Origin: Halomonas getboli
GTDB lineage: Bacteria; Pseudomonadota; Gammaproteobacteria; Pseudomonadales; Halomonadaceae
DNA length: 64,000 nucleotides
Assembly (NCBI RefSeq): GCF_023094245.1
Contig: NZ_JALMEW010000002.1
Span: 475,689-539,688, forward strand
Reading direction: 5' to 3'
A model generated the notes under the pieces. That model saw only the letters and a list, made by a program, of their open reading frames with translations, was not told where the DNA came from and did no database searches. Shown piece after piece: positions 19,799-27,514 of the stretch. Each line of letters begins with the position of its first letter. The first letter of the stretch is position 1. Position numbers and translations under genes: made by a program.

Positions 19799-20368
19799 TC
19801 ACACGCTCGACGATCGATCAGAGGCGCTAAGGATGTCCCTCGTGGTCGCGACCGCGGCATATTCACCCTCGAGATTCGCCAGCGACATGGCATGAACTTC
19901 CTCCGCCGACCTTGGAATCCCGGCGTAGTCGGACTTGGCGAAGGTGAACGTCGCATCACACACCACAGCCACCTCGAACCCCAGATTGCCTGCCGTACGC
20001 ACGGTGGATTCGACGGAGTTGCTGGTACTCACACCGACCACCACCAGCCGGCGAAGATCGCGGACGTGCAGCCACCGCTCGAGACTGCTGTGCGTGAAGG
20101 CATCGGGCACGTGCTTCTCGACCACATGCTCCTCACCCAGCGGTGCCATGTCGGGCTGGAATTCGGCCCCGGGCTGGCCCGGCCAGAACGGTGAACCCGG
20201 CGTCCGCGATATATGACGAACATGCACGACCGGCCATCCCTTCTTGCGCCAGGCGGCCAGAAGCGCCTGAATATTCCGCTCGGCGTCGGGATTGTTGCGC
20301 TCGCCGGCGTCGGGCTCCCCCATCCCACGCTGCATATCGACGACGATCAACGCTGCCTGCTGATCCAT
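19799..20368 (-). CDS. Isochorismatase-like hydrolase, Ser in place of the catalytic Cys
   Basis: 189-aa isochorismatase-fold protein. Asp11 in VVDMQRGM and Lys85 in VEKHVPDAF match two members of the catalytic triad. The third position, normally Cys before VE in this family, is Ser118 in VSTSNSVESTVR (codon TCC). The rest of that helix and the C-terminal EEVHAMSLANLEGEYA are well conserved, so this looks like a real subgroup and not decay. It may be an isochorismatase-type hydrolase that does not use a thiol, or an altered amidase. Substrate unknown. Confidence 0.75.
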   Translation of the reverse strand: MDQQAALIVVDMQRGMGEPDAGERNNPDAERNIQALLAAWRKKGWPVVHVRHISRTPGSPFWPGQPGAEFQPDMAPLGEEHVVEKHVPDAFTHSSLERWLHVRDLRRLVVVGVSTSNSVESTVRTAGNLGFEVAVVCDATFTFAKSDYAGIPRSAEEVHAMSLANLEGEYAAVATTRDILSASDRSSSV

Positions 20369-20754
20369 TTCATCATCCTGATGCCATAAAAAAGGTTGCC
20401 TGCCCGGGAGAGATCCCAGGGAACAAAACCGAGGTCGCCACTGCGCCAGGCCTTGTGTGCGCAGGATAGCTTGCCGCTATACCCAGACATCATTGTCCGC
20501 CTGAAGCGCGCTTCCGGAGTCTCCGGTATTGACCACGCCCCGCGGCCCAATAAGGAGAACATGGCATTCACCTTCAGCGAAGGGCTTATGTTCCCCCCTT
20601 CTCGACAACATACATTTCTCTCTCGGAGAGATGGATCATACCATCCCGGAGTTCGATACCCATTTCGCCTTTGACGACCAAAAAACCTCATCCGTATCTT
20701 TATGGTCATGCCAGACAAAATCGCCCCGCTTTTGGCGTCCGGTTGACTGCCTGG
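20369..20754. other. Gene-poor stretch before the cassette region
   Basis: 386 bp where only short frames without coding character are found. Base composition falls here from the GC-rich backbone toward the AT-richer cassette patch. I see no attC site, promoter or RNA gene that I can defend. It is the likely junction between backbone and acquired DNA. Confidence 0.4.
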
Positions 20755-20760
20755 TTATAC
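20690..20760 (-). repeat. Degenerate attC-like half-site
   Basis: Read on the minus strand it starts GTATAACCAGGCAGTC and contains facing CCAGGCA/TGTCTGG and CAAAA/TTTTG arms, but no GTT-type core closes it. The stop codon of the preceding gene lies in the GTATAAC core, as at the intact site. Probably a decayed or truncated recombination site; the inner boundary is uncertain. Confidence 0.4.
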
Positions 20761-21198
20761 GGCATTTCTCGCCTGCTCAAGCACCCGCGTGAGTCGATCA
20801 AGATTTTCCTCATTTGCTGGACCAGCCCTCTCTTTGACTACCTGGGCAGTTTGGGCATCTTCAAACACTTGTTTCCAGTTTACGTGCGTTCCTTCAGCAT
20901 CGGCAGTGAGCTCTACTGTGAGTCGGAAATTGGGCGGGCAGTCGTGGTGAATGACTATCTTCGAATTGGGCTCAAGCACTTCGAACTTGCTCTCATTCTG
21001 GTGTTCGGTTCCGTCTGGGGCGTGCATTATGAATTTCCAGCGCCCCCCTTCCCTGAAATCATGAATTTCGAAGGTATTTGAAAATCCCTCTGGGCCCCAC
21101 CATGCCGCCAACAATTCAGGCGAAGCAAATGCTCCGTAAATTTCTTCTGGGGAGAAAGGTAAAGTTCTGGAAGTTTGTAGCGCTCTATCGTCAGCCAT
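20755..21198 (-). CDS. SRPBCC/AHSA1-domain protein (cassette gene)
   Basis: 147-aa protein of the START-like AHSA1 family: TRTLPFSPEEIYGAFASPELLAAWWGPEGF at the N terminus is the family signature, followed by GGRWKFIMHAPDG. Such proteins bind hydrophobic ligands or assist other proteins; the role here is unknown. The gene is AT-richer than the backbone and has no promoter that I can see. Its TAA stop lies inside GTATAAC, a cassette-type core, and an attC-like site precedes it. It reads as a mobile gene cassette. Confidence 0.75.
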   Translation of the reverse strand: MADDRALQTSRTLPFSPEEIYGAFASPELLAAWWGPEGFSNTFEIHDFREGGRWKFIMHAPDGTEHQNESKFEVLEPNSKIVIHHDCPPNFRLTVELTADAEGTHVNWKQVFEDAQTAQVVKERAGPANEENLDRLTRVLEQARNAV

Positions 21199-21230
21199 GC
21201 TTGAAACTCCGAGCTTGTGGGTTTCATGCC

Positions 21231-21302
21231 GTATAACGCCGCGCTCTGCGGAAAATTAGGAGCGTCAGCGAGTAAATTTTCCGCAGCAGCGCCTTGTTAT
21301 GC
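21231..21302 (-). repeat. attC-like recombination site
   Basis: 72-bp imperfect palindrome with GCATAAC at one end and GTTATAC at the other on the minus strand. The inner stem is perfect over 12 bp (CTGCGGAAAATT against AATTTTCCGCAG) with GGCGC-type outer arms. The stop codon of the upstream kinase-like gene (TAA, 21297-21299) lies in the first core. Position, size and fold are those of an integron attC site of the chromosomal type. Confidence 0.75.
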
Positions 21303-21791
21303 ATTTTGCGCCACTTTGGTTGTATTGAAGCCTTCCTCGGGGGTAGGGGCCATAAAATACTTTGTCACCTGCTCAAACATATCTGGTGTATCTGTTGCCG
21401 ATCTTTCTGGCTGTTCTTTGCGCCGTTTTTCAATCTGTTTCAAGCAGTCCGCGTTTGGCAGGTCGATATATATCAAATTATGTGGAGCCTCAATCTCGAA
21501 AAAAATGCTCCGAAACCAGTCTCTTTGTGAAAGAGTATTTGCCGGAAAGTCCATTACCACATTAGCTCCTGTAGACAACATAGATTGAACAAGCTTTTTA
21601 ATCTGCGGCTTAAGCAGATTTGAATATTCGATATAGTCATTTAGTGACAAAATCTTATTTGGGTAAAGTGACGCAAGCCATTCATCCTCTGAAAGCAATA
21701 CTGCATTGCTTTTCAGTGCGATTTCGCTAGCTTTGGTAGACTTTCCTGCACCCATTTTTCCACAGAAGAAGGTCAATATTCCTTTGTTCAT
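21297..21791 (-). CDS. P-loop ATPase/kinase-like protein (cassette gene)
   Basis: 164-aa soluble protein with a Walker A motif GKMGAGKST at 11-19, right at the N terminus, and a lid-like basic helix (LKQIEKRRKEQPERSATDT), the layout of small zeta-toxin-like or AAA_33 kinases that phosphorylate small molecules. Substrate unknown. The gene is clearly AT-rich (AAATCTT-type codons) against its surroundings. It starts 20 bases after the GTTATGC core of an attC-like site and stops in the core of the next, so it fits an integron gene cassette. Confidence 0.75.
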   Translation of the reverse strand: MNKGILTFFCGKMGAGKSTKASEIALKSNAVLLSEDEWLASLYPNKILSLNDYIEYSNLLKPQIKKLVQSMLSTGANVVMDFPANTLSQRDWFRSIFFEIEAPHNLIYIDLPNADCLKQIEKRRKEQPERSATDTPDMFEQVTKYFMAPTPEEGFNTTKVAQNA

Positions 21792-22090
21792 TGTTGCTCT
21801 CTATTTTGATGCATAACAGTTATTAGGTAGTCGGCTCGTTTATCGACTTAAACGCGCCGGCATGTTCATCCGTGTTATGCGGCGCGCCTCACGCGAGCTA
21901 ACCGACTGATTTTCAATAGCCTTGATAATAATTTGGCGTCATAACACAGATCATCGAGCCTTCCACCTATCACGACCTTTCCCTCAGCCTGCCACTAAAT
22001 TAGTTGAGGATCTAGCGTGGTATGAGCGCCATTGCCCGGAGGACTGTCGCGGTGGAAAAGGACGTTGCCGTATCGAGACAAGACGCCGCA
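21792..22090. other. Edge of the cassette patch
   Basis: 299-bp gap between the kinase-like and glutaredoxin-like genes. It holds the attC-like site at 21811-21880 and AT-rich sequence to about 21960, then returns to backbone composition. No integrase gene or attI site was found. Confidence 0.5.
21811..21880 (-). repeat. attC-like recombination site
   Basis: 70 bp bounded by GCATAAC and GTTATGC. The two 25-base halves pair at about 15 positions, with a contiguous CGTTTA/TAAACG stem nearest the loop. The kinase-like gene starts 20 bases after the GTTATGC end. A further GTTATG core at about 21939-21944 hints at an older, eroded cassette upstream. Confidence 0.6.
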
Positions 22091-22459
22091 CTACTCCCCA
22101 AACCGCCCCCGCAGATAGTCGATGATGCGCCTGGCATCGTAGAGCCAGCGCTCCTCGCCGGAGGCCTCGCGGATATAGAGGCACGGCACCTGGAGCTTGC
22201 CGCCCTGCTCCTTCAGCGTCTGGCCGTGTTCGGGATCGAGGCGGGCGTCACGGGTCTCGATCGAGAGCCCCAGGCGGGTGATCTCGCGGCGCACGCGGAT
22301 GCACTCGGGTTCGCTCCAGAACTGGTAGAGCGCCAGCGCCTCGCAGGCGTCATCCACTTCGGCCTGCTGCGCCTCGTCGCGCTCGATCTCGCGGCTGGTG
22401 CCGAGCTTGTCGGCCACCCACACCACCGGCGCCAGCAACGTCTGGATCAGCGATCGCAT
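22091..22459 (-). CDS. Glutaredoxin/GST N-domain-like protein
   Basis: 122 aa. Residues about 42-120 form a thioredoxin-like fold of the GST-N or glutaredoxin kind: ALYQFWSEPECIRVRREITRLGLSIETRD, the cis-proline in LQVPCLYI, and LYDARRIIDYLRGRF at the end. The usual CPxC is replaced by SEPEC, leaving one cysteine, so it is either monothiol or non-redox. A short N-terminal amphipathic segment (RSLIQTLLAPVVWVADKL) may touch the membrane. Confidence 0.7.
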   Translation of the reverse strand: MRSLIQTLLAPVVWVADKLGTSREIERDEAQQAEVDDACEALALYQFWSEPECIRVRREITRLGLSIETRDARLDPEHGQTLKEQGGKLQVPCLYIREASGEERWLYDARRIIDYLRGRFGE

Positions 22460-22613
22460 GAGGGTCTCCTCCTGGCATCAAGATTTGGCGCCCGCCGCCG
22501 ATAACGAAGGGCTGTACCCGGCCGTCGCCCGAGGGGCGAATGCCGGCACCCACGAGATTACGCTAGCACATCGTCGCACCGGGCTTGCCGAGCCCTTCAA
22601 CCAGAGTCAGGGA

Positions 22614-23684
22614 ATGACCGCCGCGCGCTTCTCCACCTTCGAACTGCTGCTGCTCCAGAGTCGCGACCAGGCCGACAGCGCCGCGCTGCTGCTGCTGGCC
22701 TGGGTGCTGACCCAGCAGGGGCCGGTCGGGGAAGCCGAACGCGCCCAGCTGGTCTCGCTGACCGGCGCCTTCCGCCACGGCCACGCGCTGGAACCGCTGC
22801 TGGAGATCGCCGCCAGCCAGGACCTGGGCGCCATCCAGCTCGCCGCCGAGGTACTGCAGAAGGAACTGCACGGCGACACCGCCCGCGCCTTCCTGCGCCT
22901 GGCCGTCACCCTGGCCGCCGAGCACGGCGAGCCGACCCTGGCCAATCACCATGTGCTGCGTTTCCTGGCCGACCTGCTGGGCGTGTCGCCGCCGGAGTTC
23001 GCCGAGCTCTATGCCTCCCAGGTCGGGCGGGCGCTGCGCGAGCCGGGCGACCCCAGCCGGCAGGACTACTGGCAGCGGCGCGAGCAGAGAGCCCGCGACC
23101 GCCGCCGCGAGACGGCCGGCGAGGAGAAGCGTCAGCAGTACACGCAGGAACAGGCGGACAAGCGCGACCGGGCCGAGACGGAAAGCCCCCGCGCGACCAG
23201 GACCGAGGCCCGGCGTCAGGCCCGCGAGGAAAGGGCCGAAGCCAAGCGCCAGCGGCAGCAGGAGAAGGAACAGGCAAAGGCCCGTCAGCAGGCCGAGCGC
23301 GACGCCGAGAAGCGCCGCCAGCAGGCCCGTCGCGAGGCCGAGAAGCAGCGCCAGCGGGCCGAACGCGAACAGGCGCGTCGACGCCGGGAAGACGAGCGGG
23401 CGCAACGGCGCGGCGGCCATCGAGAACAGCGGCGCGACGACGAGAGCGCCCACCGCGCCCACGAGCGGCCCGCGGCGCCGGACCCCCGCATCCGCAGCGC
23501 CCTGACCGTGCTGGGTCTGGAGCCCGGCGCCAGCCGCGGCGAGATCCGCAAGGCCTATCGACGCCTGGCCCAGGCCCACCACCCGGACCGTTTCCACCAA
23601 GAGGGCGAGGCGATCGTGGCCAGCGCCTCGCGGCGCTTCCAGCGGATTCGCCGAGCCTACGACTTCCTGATGAAGGTGAGCTGA
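22614..23684 (+). CDS. TerB-like / charged linker / J-domain protein
   Basis: 356-aa co-chaperone-like protein. The N-terminal helical half (about 1-140) ends in HHVLRFLADLLGVSPPEFAELY, a pattern seen in TerB/DjlA-type domains. An Arg/Glu/Gln-rich coiled stretch follows (about 145-280). The C-terminal J domain (about 289-356) has a full HPD motif at 323-325 and RKAYRRLAQAHHPDRFH, so it should stimulate a DnaK-type Hsp70. The frame stays open upstream to 22398, but ATG 22614 is the first before conserved sequence. Its neighbour one base downstream is a second J-like protein. Confidence 0.75.
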   Translation: MTAARFSTFELLLLQSRDQADSAALLLLAWVLTQQGPVGEAERAQLVSLTGAFRHGHALEPLLEIAASQDLGAIQLAAEVLQKELHGDTARAFLRLAVTLAAEHGEPTLANHHVLRFLADLLGVSPPEFAELYASQVGRALREPGDPSRQDYWQRREQRARDRRRETAGEEKRQQYTQEQADKRDRAETESPRATRTEARRQAREERAEAKRQRQQEKEQAKARQQAERDAEKRRQQARREAEKQRQRAEREQARRRREDERAQRRGGHREQRRDDESAHRAHERPAAPDPRIRSALTVLGLEPGASRGEIRKAYRRLAQAHHPDRFHQEGEAIVASASRRFQRIRRAYDFLMKVS

Positions 23685-23685
23685 A

Positions 23686-24099
23686 ATGCGCGACCTCTAC
23701 CAGCGACTGCACCTCTCGCCCGATGCCGACGAAGCCGCACTGGCCAAGGCCATCGCGCGCTGCGAGCACAGCGCGCTGAAGGCCGACGCCGCCACCGTGC
23801 TGCAGGCCGACTCACGCCGCGCCGAGTACGACGCCCTCCACGACACCCTCTCCGACATCGGCCGGCTGCGCGCGCGGCTGGGCCTGACCCACGCGCCCTA
23901 CTGGCGCGCCGGCCCGGCGGACGATTTCTCGCTGCCGCCGGGCCCGCCGGGCTCGCGCTTCGAGGAATGGATGCAGCGCCTGAACCTGGCCGCCCGGGCC
24001 CACAACCGCAGGCCCGGGCGCCGCGGCGCGCTGATCGTGCTGTGGCTGGCGACGCTGGCCGGCGGTGCGATGCTGGGGCGCTACCTGCCGCCGTTCTAG
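23686..24099 (+). CDS. J-like domain protein with C-terminal membrane helix
   Basis: 137 aa. The first 60 residues look like a J domain (RDLYQRLHLSPDADEAALAKAIARCE, then VLQADSRRAEYDALHDTL) but the HPD tripeptide is missing, so it should not activate Hsp70 itself. A Pro-rich linker is followed by one transmembrane helix at about 113-135 (ALIVLWLATLAGGAMLGRYL). It starts one base after the J-domain protein stops, which suggests a coupled pair, perhaps a membrane dock for the upstream co-chaperone. Confidence 0.65.
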   Translation: MRDLYQRLHLSPDADEAALAKAIARCEHSALKADAATVLQADSRRAEYDALHDTLSDIGRLRARLGLTHAPYWRAGPADDFSLPPGPPGSRFEEWMQRLNLAARAHNRRPGRRGALIVLWLATLAGGAMLGRYLPPF

Positions 24100-24123
24100 C
24101 CGGGCCGCGTTAGCCGGCCTATC

Positions 24124-26430
24124 TTAGCCCGGATCGGGGGAGCCGCCGCTGGCGCTGGTCTGGCGATAGGGGTCGGCGACGCCGGCCTCGCCGGGCTGGC
24201 GGCCGGCGGCATCGCCCCATTCGGTGGTGCCGTCGAGCCGGCCGCCGCCGTGGCCTTCCATGCTGACGCTCAGGCGCGGCACGCCGAGGTCCATGCTCTG
24301 CTCTTCCATGCGCCGCTTGAGCAGCAGGTTGAAGGCACGCGCCACGTCCCACTGCATCTCCGGCGCGGTGCGGAAGCGCATGCGCAGCAGCGGGCAGCCG
24401 TTCTCGAAGGCGTGAATGCCCTGCATCTCCAGCGGCGACCAGATGTAGTGGCGCATCATCGGATCCTGGCGCAGCGCCTGGGCGGTCTCCTGCATCAGGG
24501 CGATGGCGTCGTCGATCTTCATGTCGTAGGGAATCAGGATCTTCATCAGCGCGATGCCGAACTGGCGCGACATGTTATGGATCGAGTCGATGCGGCTGAA
24601 GGTGATGATGTGCACGATGCCGTCCAGATCGCGCAGCTTCACGGTGCGCAGCGTCAACCCCTCGACGGTGCCCATGTGGCCGTTGATCTCGACGAAGTCC
24701 TCCACCGCCAGCGAGTCCTCGATGAGGATGAAGATGCCGGTGATCAGGTCCTGCACCAGGGTCTGGGCGCCGAAGCCGATCGCCAGGCCGATCACCCCGG
24801 CACCGGCCAGCAGCGGCGTGACGTTCACTCCCAGATTGGCCAGCCCGACGATGGAGGCGATGATCACGATGGTGGCGAAGATGATGTTGCGGATCATCGG
24901 CGTGATGGTCTGGGCCCGGGCCTGGTTGACCCGCCGCCCGCGCGTGCGCGCCGAGGAGGCCAGCGCCCGCTGGATGGCGGTGTCGGCGAAGATCCAGGCC
25001 AGCCAGGCCAGCAGCACGGTGAAGCCGATGCCGAGCAGCGCCTGGCCGATGCGCACGCTGGCCACGCCCTGGCGGCCGATGCCGATCAGCGAGCCGCCCC
25101 ACACCTGCAGGAACAGCTCGGCGAAGGTGATCCAGGCCAGCACGTGGGCCAGGGTATAGCCGAAGCGCTCCAGGCGGCGGCGATACTCGCGGCGGAAGCG
25201 GCGCTTGGTGCGGCGCTCGGAGTGGCGACGAATCAGCCCCGCCACCACCAGGGTCAGCACCAGCAGCGCCGCGGACACGATCGAGCGCGCCAGGGCAGTA
25301 GCCACGTCGCCGCCGGTGACGAAGATCGCCACCAGCGAGCCGTTTACCAGCAGCAGAGCCGGAATGTGCCACAGCCCGCCGACCGCGCGAGCCATGTCGG
25401 CGGCCGCGCTGCTGTCGCGACGATACGAGTAGGGGCGATTGCGAATCAGATGGGTGATCGGCCGCTTGAAGCGGACCACGAAGCGGCCGCTCAGGAACGC
25501 CGCCAGCACGTTGGCGATCACCGACAGCAGGTTGGACAGATCGACGCCGAGCGCGTCGGTGATGCGGGTGGAGTTGAGGGCATCGCCCAGCGCGATCAGC
25601 GCCCCGATCACGAACAGCGGCCGCAGCGCCCGATGCTGGAGGATCTGCACGGCGACGAAGCGGTGGCCGCGGGTGAACACCGAGATCACCGTTTCCACCA
25701 CCACCGACAGGGTACGCCCGCACAGCGAGATGTAGGCCACTACCAACGCCCCGGTGCGCCCGGCGCTCTCCGGGACCAGCTGCGCTACGCCCAGCGCCAG
25801 CAGGAAGGCCAGCGCCCAGGGCAGCAGACGGCGCAGGAAGTGGATCGCCAGCAGCGCGCCCTTGGGTTCCCGGGGCAGATCCAGCGGCCATGCCCGGCGC
25901 TGCGCCAGCCGCCGCCCGAGCGCGATCAGGATCACCAGCAGCCCGGCCCAGATGCCGACCAGCACCGCCATCTCGACCAGGAAGTTGAGCACTGCTCCGT
26001 CGCCGGTGCGCATCACCAGCTGCGTGAAATCGCCCCAGCCCTGGCGGAACTGGCGCTGCCAGTCGTTGAAGGGCGAGCTGCCGGATTCGGCCTGCTGGCC
26101 CAGCTCGTTGAAGGTGTCGGCCAACGCCCCGAGCAGGCCCTGCTGACCGGCGATGCCCTCGTCCTCGGCCACCTGGCCGTTGGCCGTGCGCAGCGCCTCC
26201 AGGCTGTTCAGCAGCTGGTCGCGCCGGTTCTCGTCCTCCAGCGTGGAGATGATGCGATCGAGCGCCTGCTGCAGGGCGGCGGGGTCGGGCTGCTGCTCGC
26301 CGCTCTGCTCCTGGCCGCCCAGGGCGGGAATCGGCAGCGACTGGGCGGCCGCCATCAGCGGCAGCAGCAGGAGCGAAAGCAGCATCAGGCCCCGCAGGGC
26401 AAACGAGAAGTGGCGGCGAGCGCGTGGCAA
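24124..26430 (-). CDS. Large MscS-family mechanosensitive channel (YbiO-like)
   Basis: 768-aa inner membrane channel, the size of YbiO/MscK-type members. An N-terminal signal-like segment (ends MAAAQ) leads to a periplasmic helical region with a Gln/Glu-rich stretch, then about ten membrane helices. The pore region is LLAGAGVIGLAIGFGAQTLVQDLITG, followed by the MscS beta domain (FVEINGHMGTVEGLTLRTVKLRD) and a cytoplasmic domain. Likely releases solutes on hypo-osmotic shock, fitting a halophile. The start used is TTG with GGAG upstream. Divergent from the amidoligase gene, with 88 bp between. Confidence 0.85.
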   Translation of the reverse strand: MPRARRHFSFALRGLMLLSLLLLPLMAAAQSLPIPALGGQEQSGEQQPDPAALQQALDRIISTLEDENRRDQLLNSLEALRTANGQVAEDEGIAGQQGLLGALADTFNELGQQAESGSSPFNDWQRQFRQGWGDFTQLVMRTGDGAVLNFLVEMAVLVGIWAGLLVILIALGRRLAQRRAWPLDLPREPKGALLAIHFLRRLLPWALAFLLALGVAQLVPESAGRTGALVVAYISLCGRTLSVVVETVISVFTRGHRFVAVQILQHRALRPLFVIGALIALGDALNSTRITDALGVDLSNLLSVIANVLAAFLSGRFVVRFKRPITHLIRNRPYSYRRDSSAAADMARAVGGLWHIPALLLVNGSLVAIFVTGGDVATALARSIVSAALLVLTLVVAGLIRRHSERRTKRRFRREYRRRLERFGYTLAHVLAWITFAELFLQVWGGSLIGIGRQGVASVRIGQALLGIGFTVLLAWLAWIFADTAIQRALASSARTRGRRVNQARAQTITPMIRNIIFATIVIIASIVGLANLGVNVTPLLAGAGVIGLAIGFGAQTLVQDLITGIFILIEDSLAVEDFVEINGHMGTVEGLTLRTVKLRDLDGIVHIITFSRIDSIHNMSRQFGIALMKILIPYDMKIDDAIALMQETAQALRQDPMMRHYIWSPLEMQGIHAFENGCPLLRMRFRTAPEMQWDVARAFNLLLKRRMEEQSMDLGVPRLSVSMEGHGGGRLDGTTEWGDAAGRQPGEAGVADPYRQTSASGGSPDPG

Positions 26431-26518
26431 CGTGGGGTCTCCGTGCGTTGGGGGTCCGCAATATCAGAATCCTGGGCAGCGATGTTAGGCTGCCGATACC
26501 GTCACACAGGATGCCGTC

Positions 26519-27514
26519 ATGACGCCGCAACCGCCACCCGTGCCCGACAATGCGCAAGGAAAGCCGCGCCGCGTGGGCGTTGAAATCGAGTTCGCCGGCC
26601 TGCCGCCGCACGACACCGCCTGCCTGGTGCAGTCGCTGTTCGGTGGCGAGGTCGAGGTGCTGAGCCCCCATCGCCTGAAGGTGAAGGAAACGCGCTGGGG
26701 CGAGTTCGGCATCGAGCTGGACACCCAGTACGCCCACCCGGACGAACAGCGCGTCGATCCCGAGGCCTGCCAGGACAGCGAGTGGGAGCGCATGCGCCAG
26801 GAGTTCCACGAGCGCACCCGGGAGCTGATCGGCGACGTGGTCACCGGCCTGGTGCCCACCGAGATCGTCTGCCCGCCGGTCCCCTGGGACGAGCTCGGCG
26901 AGCTCGATGCGCTGTTCGAGGCACTGCGCCAGCACGGCGCCAAGGGCACCGATGCCAGCCTGCTCTACGGCTTCGGCCTGCACCTCAACCCCGAGGCGCC
27001 GCGCCTGGACGTCGAGAGCCTGCTGGCCCATCTGCGCGCCTATCTGCTCAGCGCCCGCTGGCTGCGCGAGCAGATCCAGGTCGACATCACCCGCGAGGTG
27101 CTGCCCCACGCCAATCCCTTCCCGCGGGCCTATGCGCTCAAGGTGCTCGACCCCGGCTACGCGCCGGACCTCGAGACGCTGATCGACGACTATCTCGAGT
27201 ACAACCCGACCCGCAACCGCGAGCTCGACCTGCTGCCGCTGTTCGCCCACCTGCATCCCGAGCATCCCCACGAGCTGCTCGGCGATCATCTGGTCAAGCC
27301 GCGGCCGACCTACCACTACCGGCTGCCCAACGCCCAGCTCTCGGAGCCGGGCTGGGGCGCCGTGCAGGAGTGGAACCGCTGGCTGGAGGTGGAGACCCTG
27401 GCCGCCACGCCCGAGACCCTGGCCGAGCGCGGCGCCCAGTACCTGGCGCGCCATCGGCCGGCCTGGCCGGTGCGGGTCTGGCGCTCGCTGCGCCGGAGGT
27501 TGGGGCACGCATGA
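26519..27514 (+). CDS. Amidoligase family protein
   Basis: 331-aa putative ATP-dependent amide-bond-forming enzyme of the amidoligase family (glutamine-synthetase-like fold). The N-terminal motif GVEIEFAGL at 20-28 carries the paired Glu expected to bind metal and ATP; GEFGIELDTQYA, TEIVCPPVPWDE, the ALLYGFGLHLN-like stretch and DDYLEYNPTRNRELDLLPLF follow the family order. It overlaps the next gene, a class I glutamine-amidotransferase-like hydrolase, by four bases; this pairing is known from comparative genomics of the family. The substrate, perhaps a gamma-glutamyl or peptide product, is unknown. Confidence 0.82.
   Translation: MTPQPPPVPDNAQGKPRRVGVEIEFAGLPPHDTACLVQSLFGGEVEVLSPHRLKVKETRWGEFGIELDTQYAHPDEQRVDPEACQDSEWERMRQEFHERTRELIGDVVTGLVPTEIVCPPVPWDELGELDALFEALRQHGAKGTDASLLYGFGLHLNPEAPRLDVESLLAHLRAYLLSARWLREQIQVDITREVLPHANPFPRAYALKVLDPGYAPDLETLIDDYLEYNPTRNRELDLLPLFAHLHPEHPHELLGDHLVKPRPTYHYRLPNAQLSEPGWGAVQEWNRWLEVETLAATPETLAERGAQYLARHRPAWPVRVWRSLRRRLGHA

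Noticed and set aside
20347..20718. 123-aa open frame in the gap before the cassette patch
   Set aside because: No ribosome binding site, overlaps the start of the isochorismatase-like gene, composition not protein-like.
20755..21791. Toxin-antitoxin pair from the two cassette genes
   Set aside because: The AHSA1-type protein is not a known antitoxin fold and the genes are separated by a full attC-like site, so they are separate cassettes.
24250..26583. 777-aa open frame opposite the MscS channel
   Set aside because: Gln/His/Gly-rich antisense translation; the channel is the supported gene.
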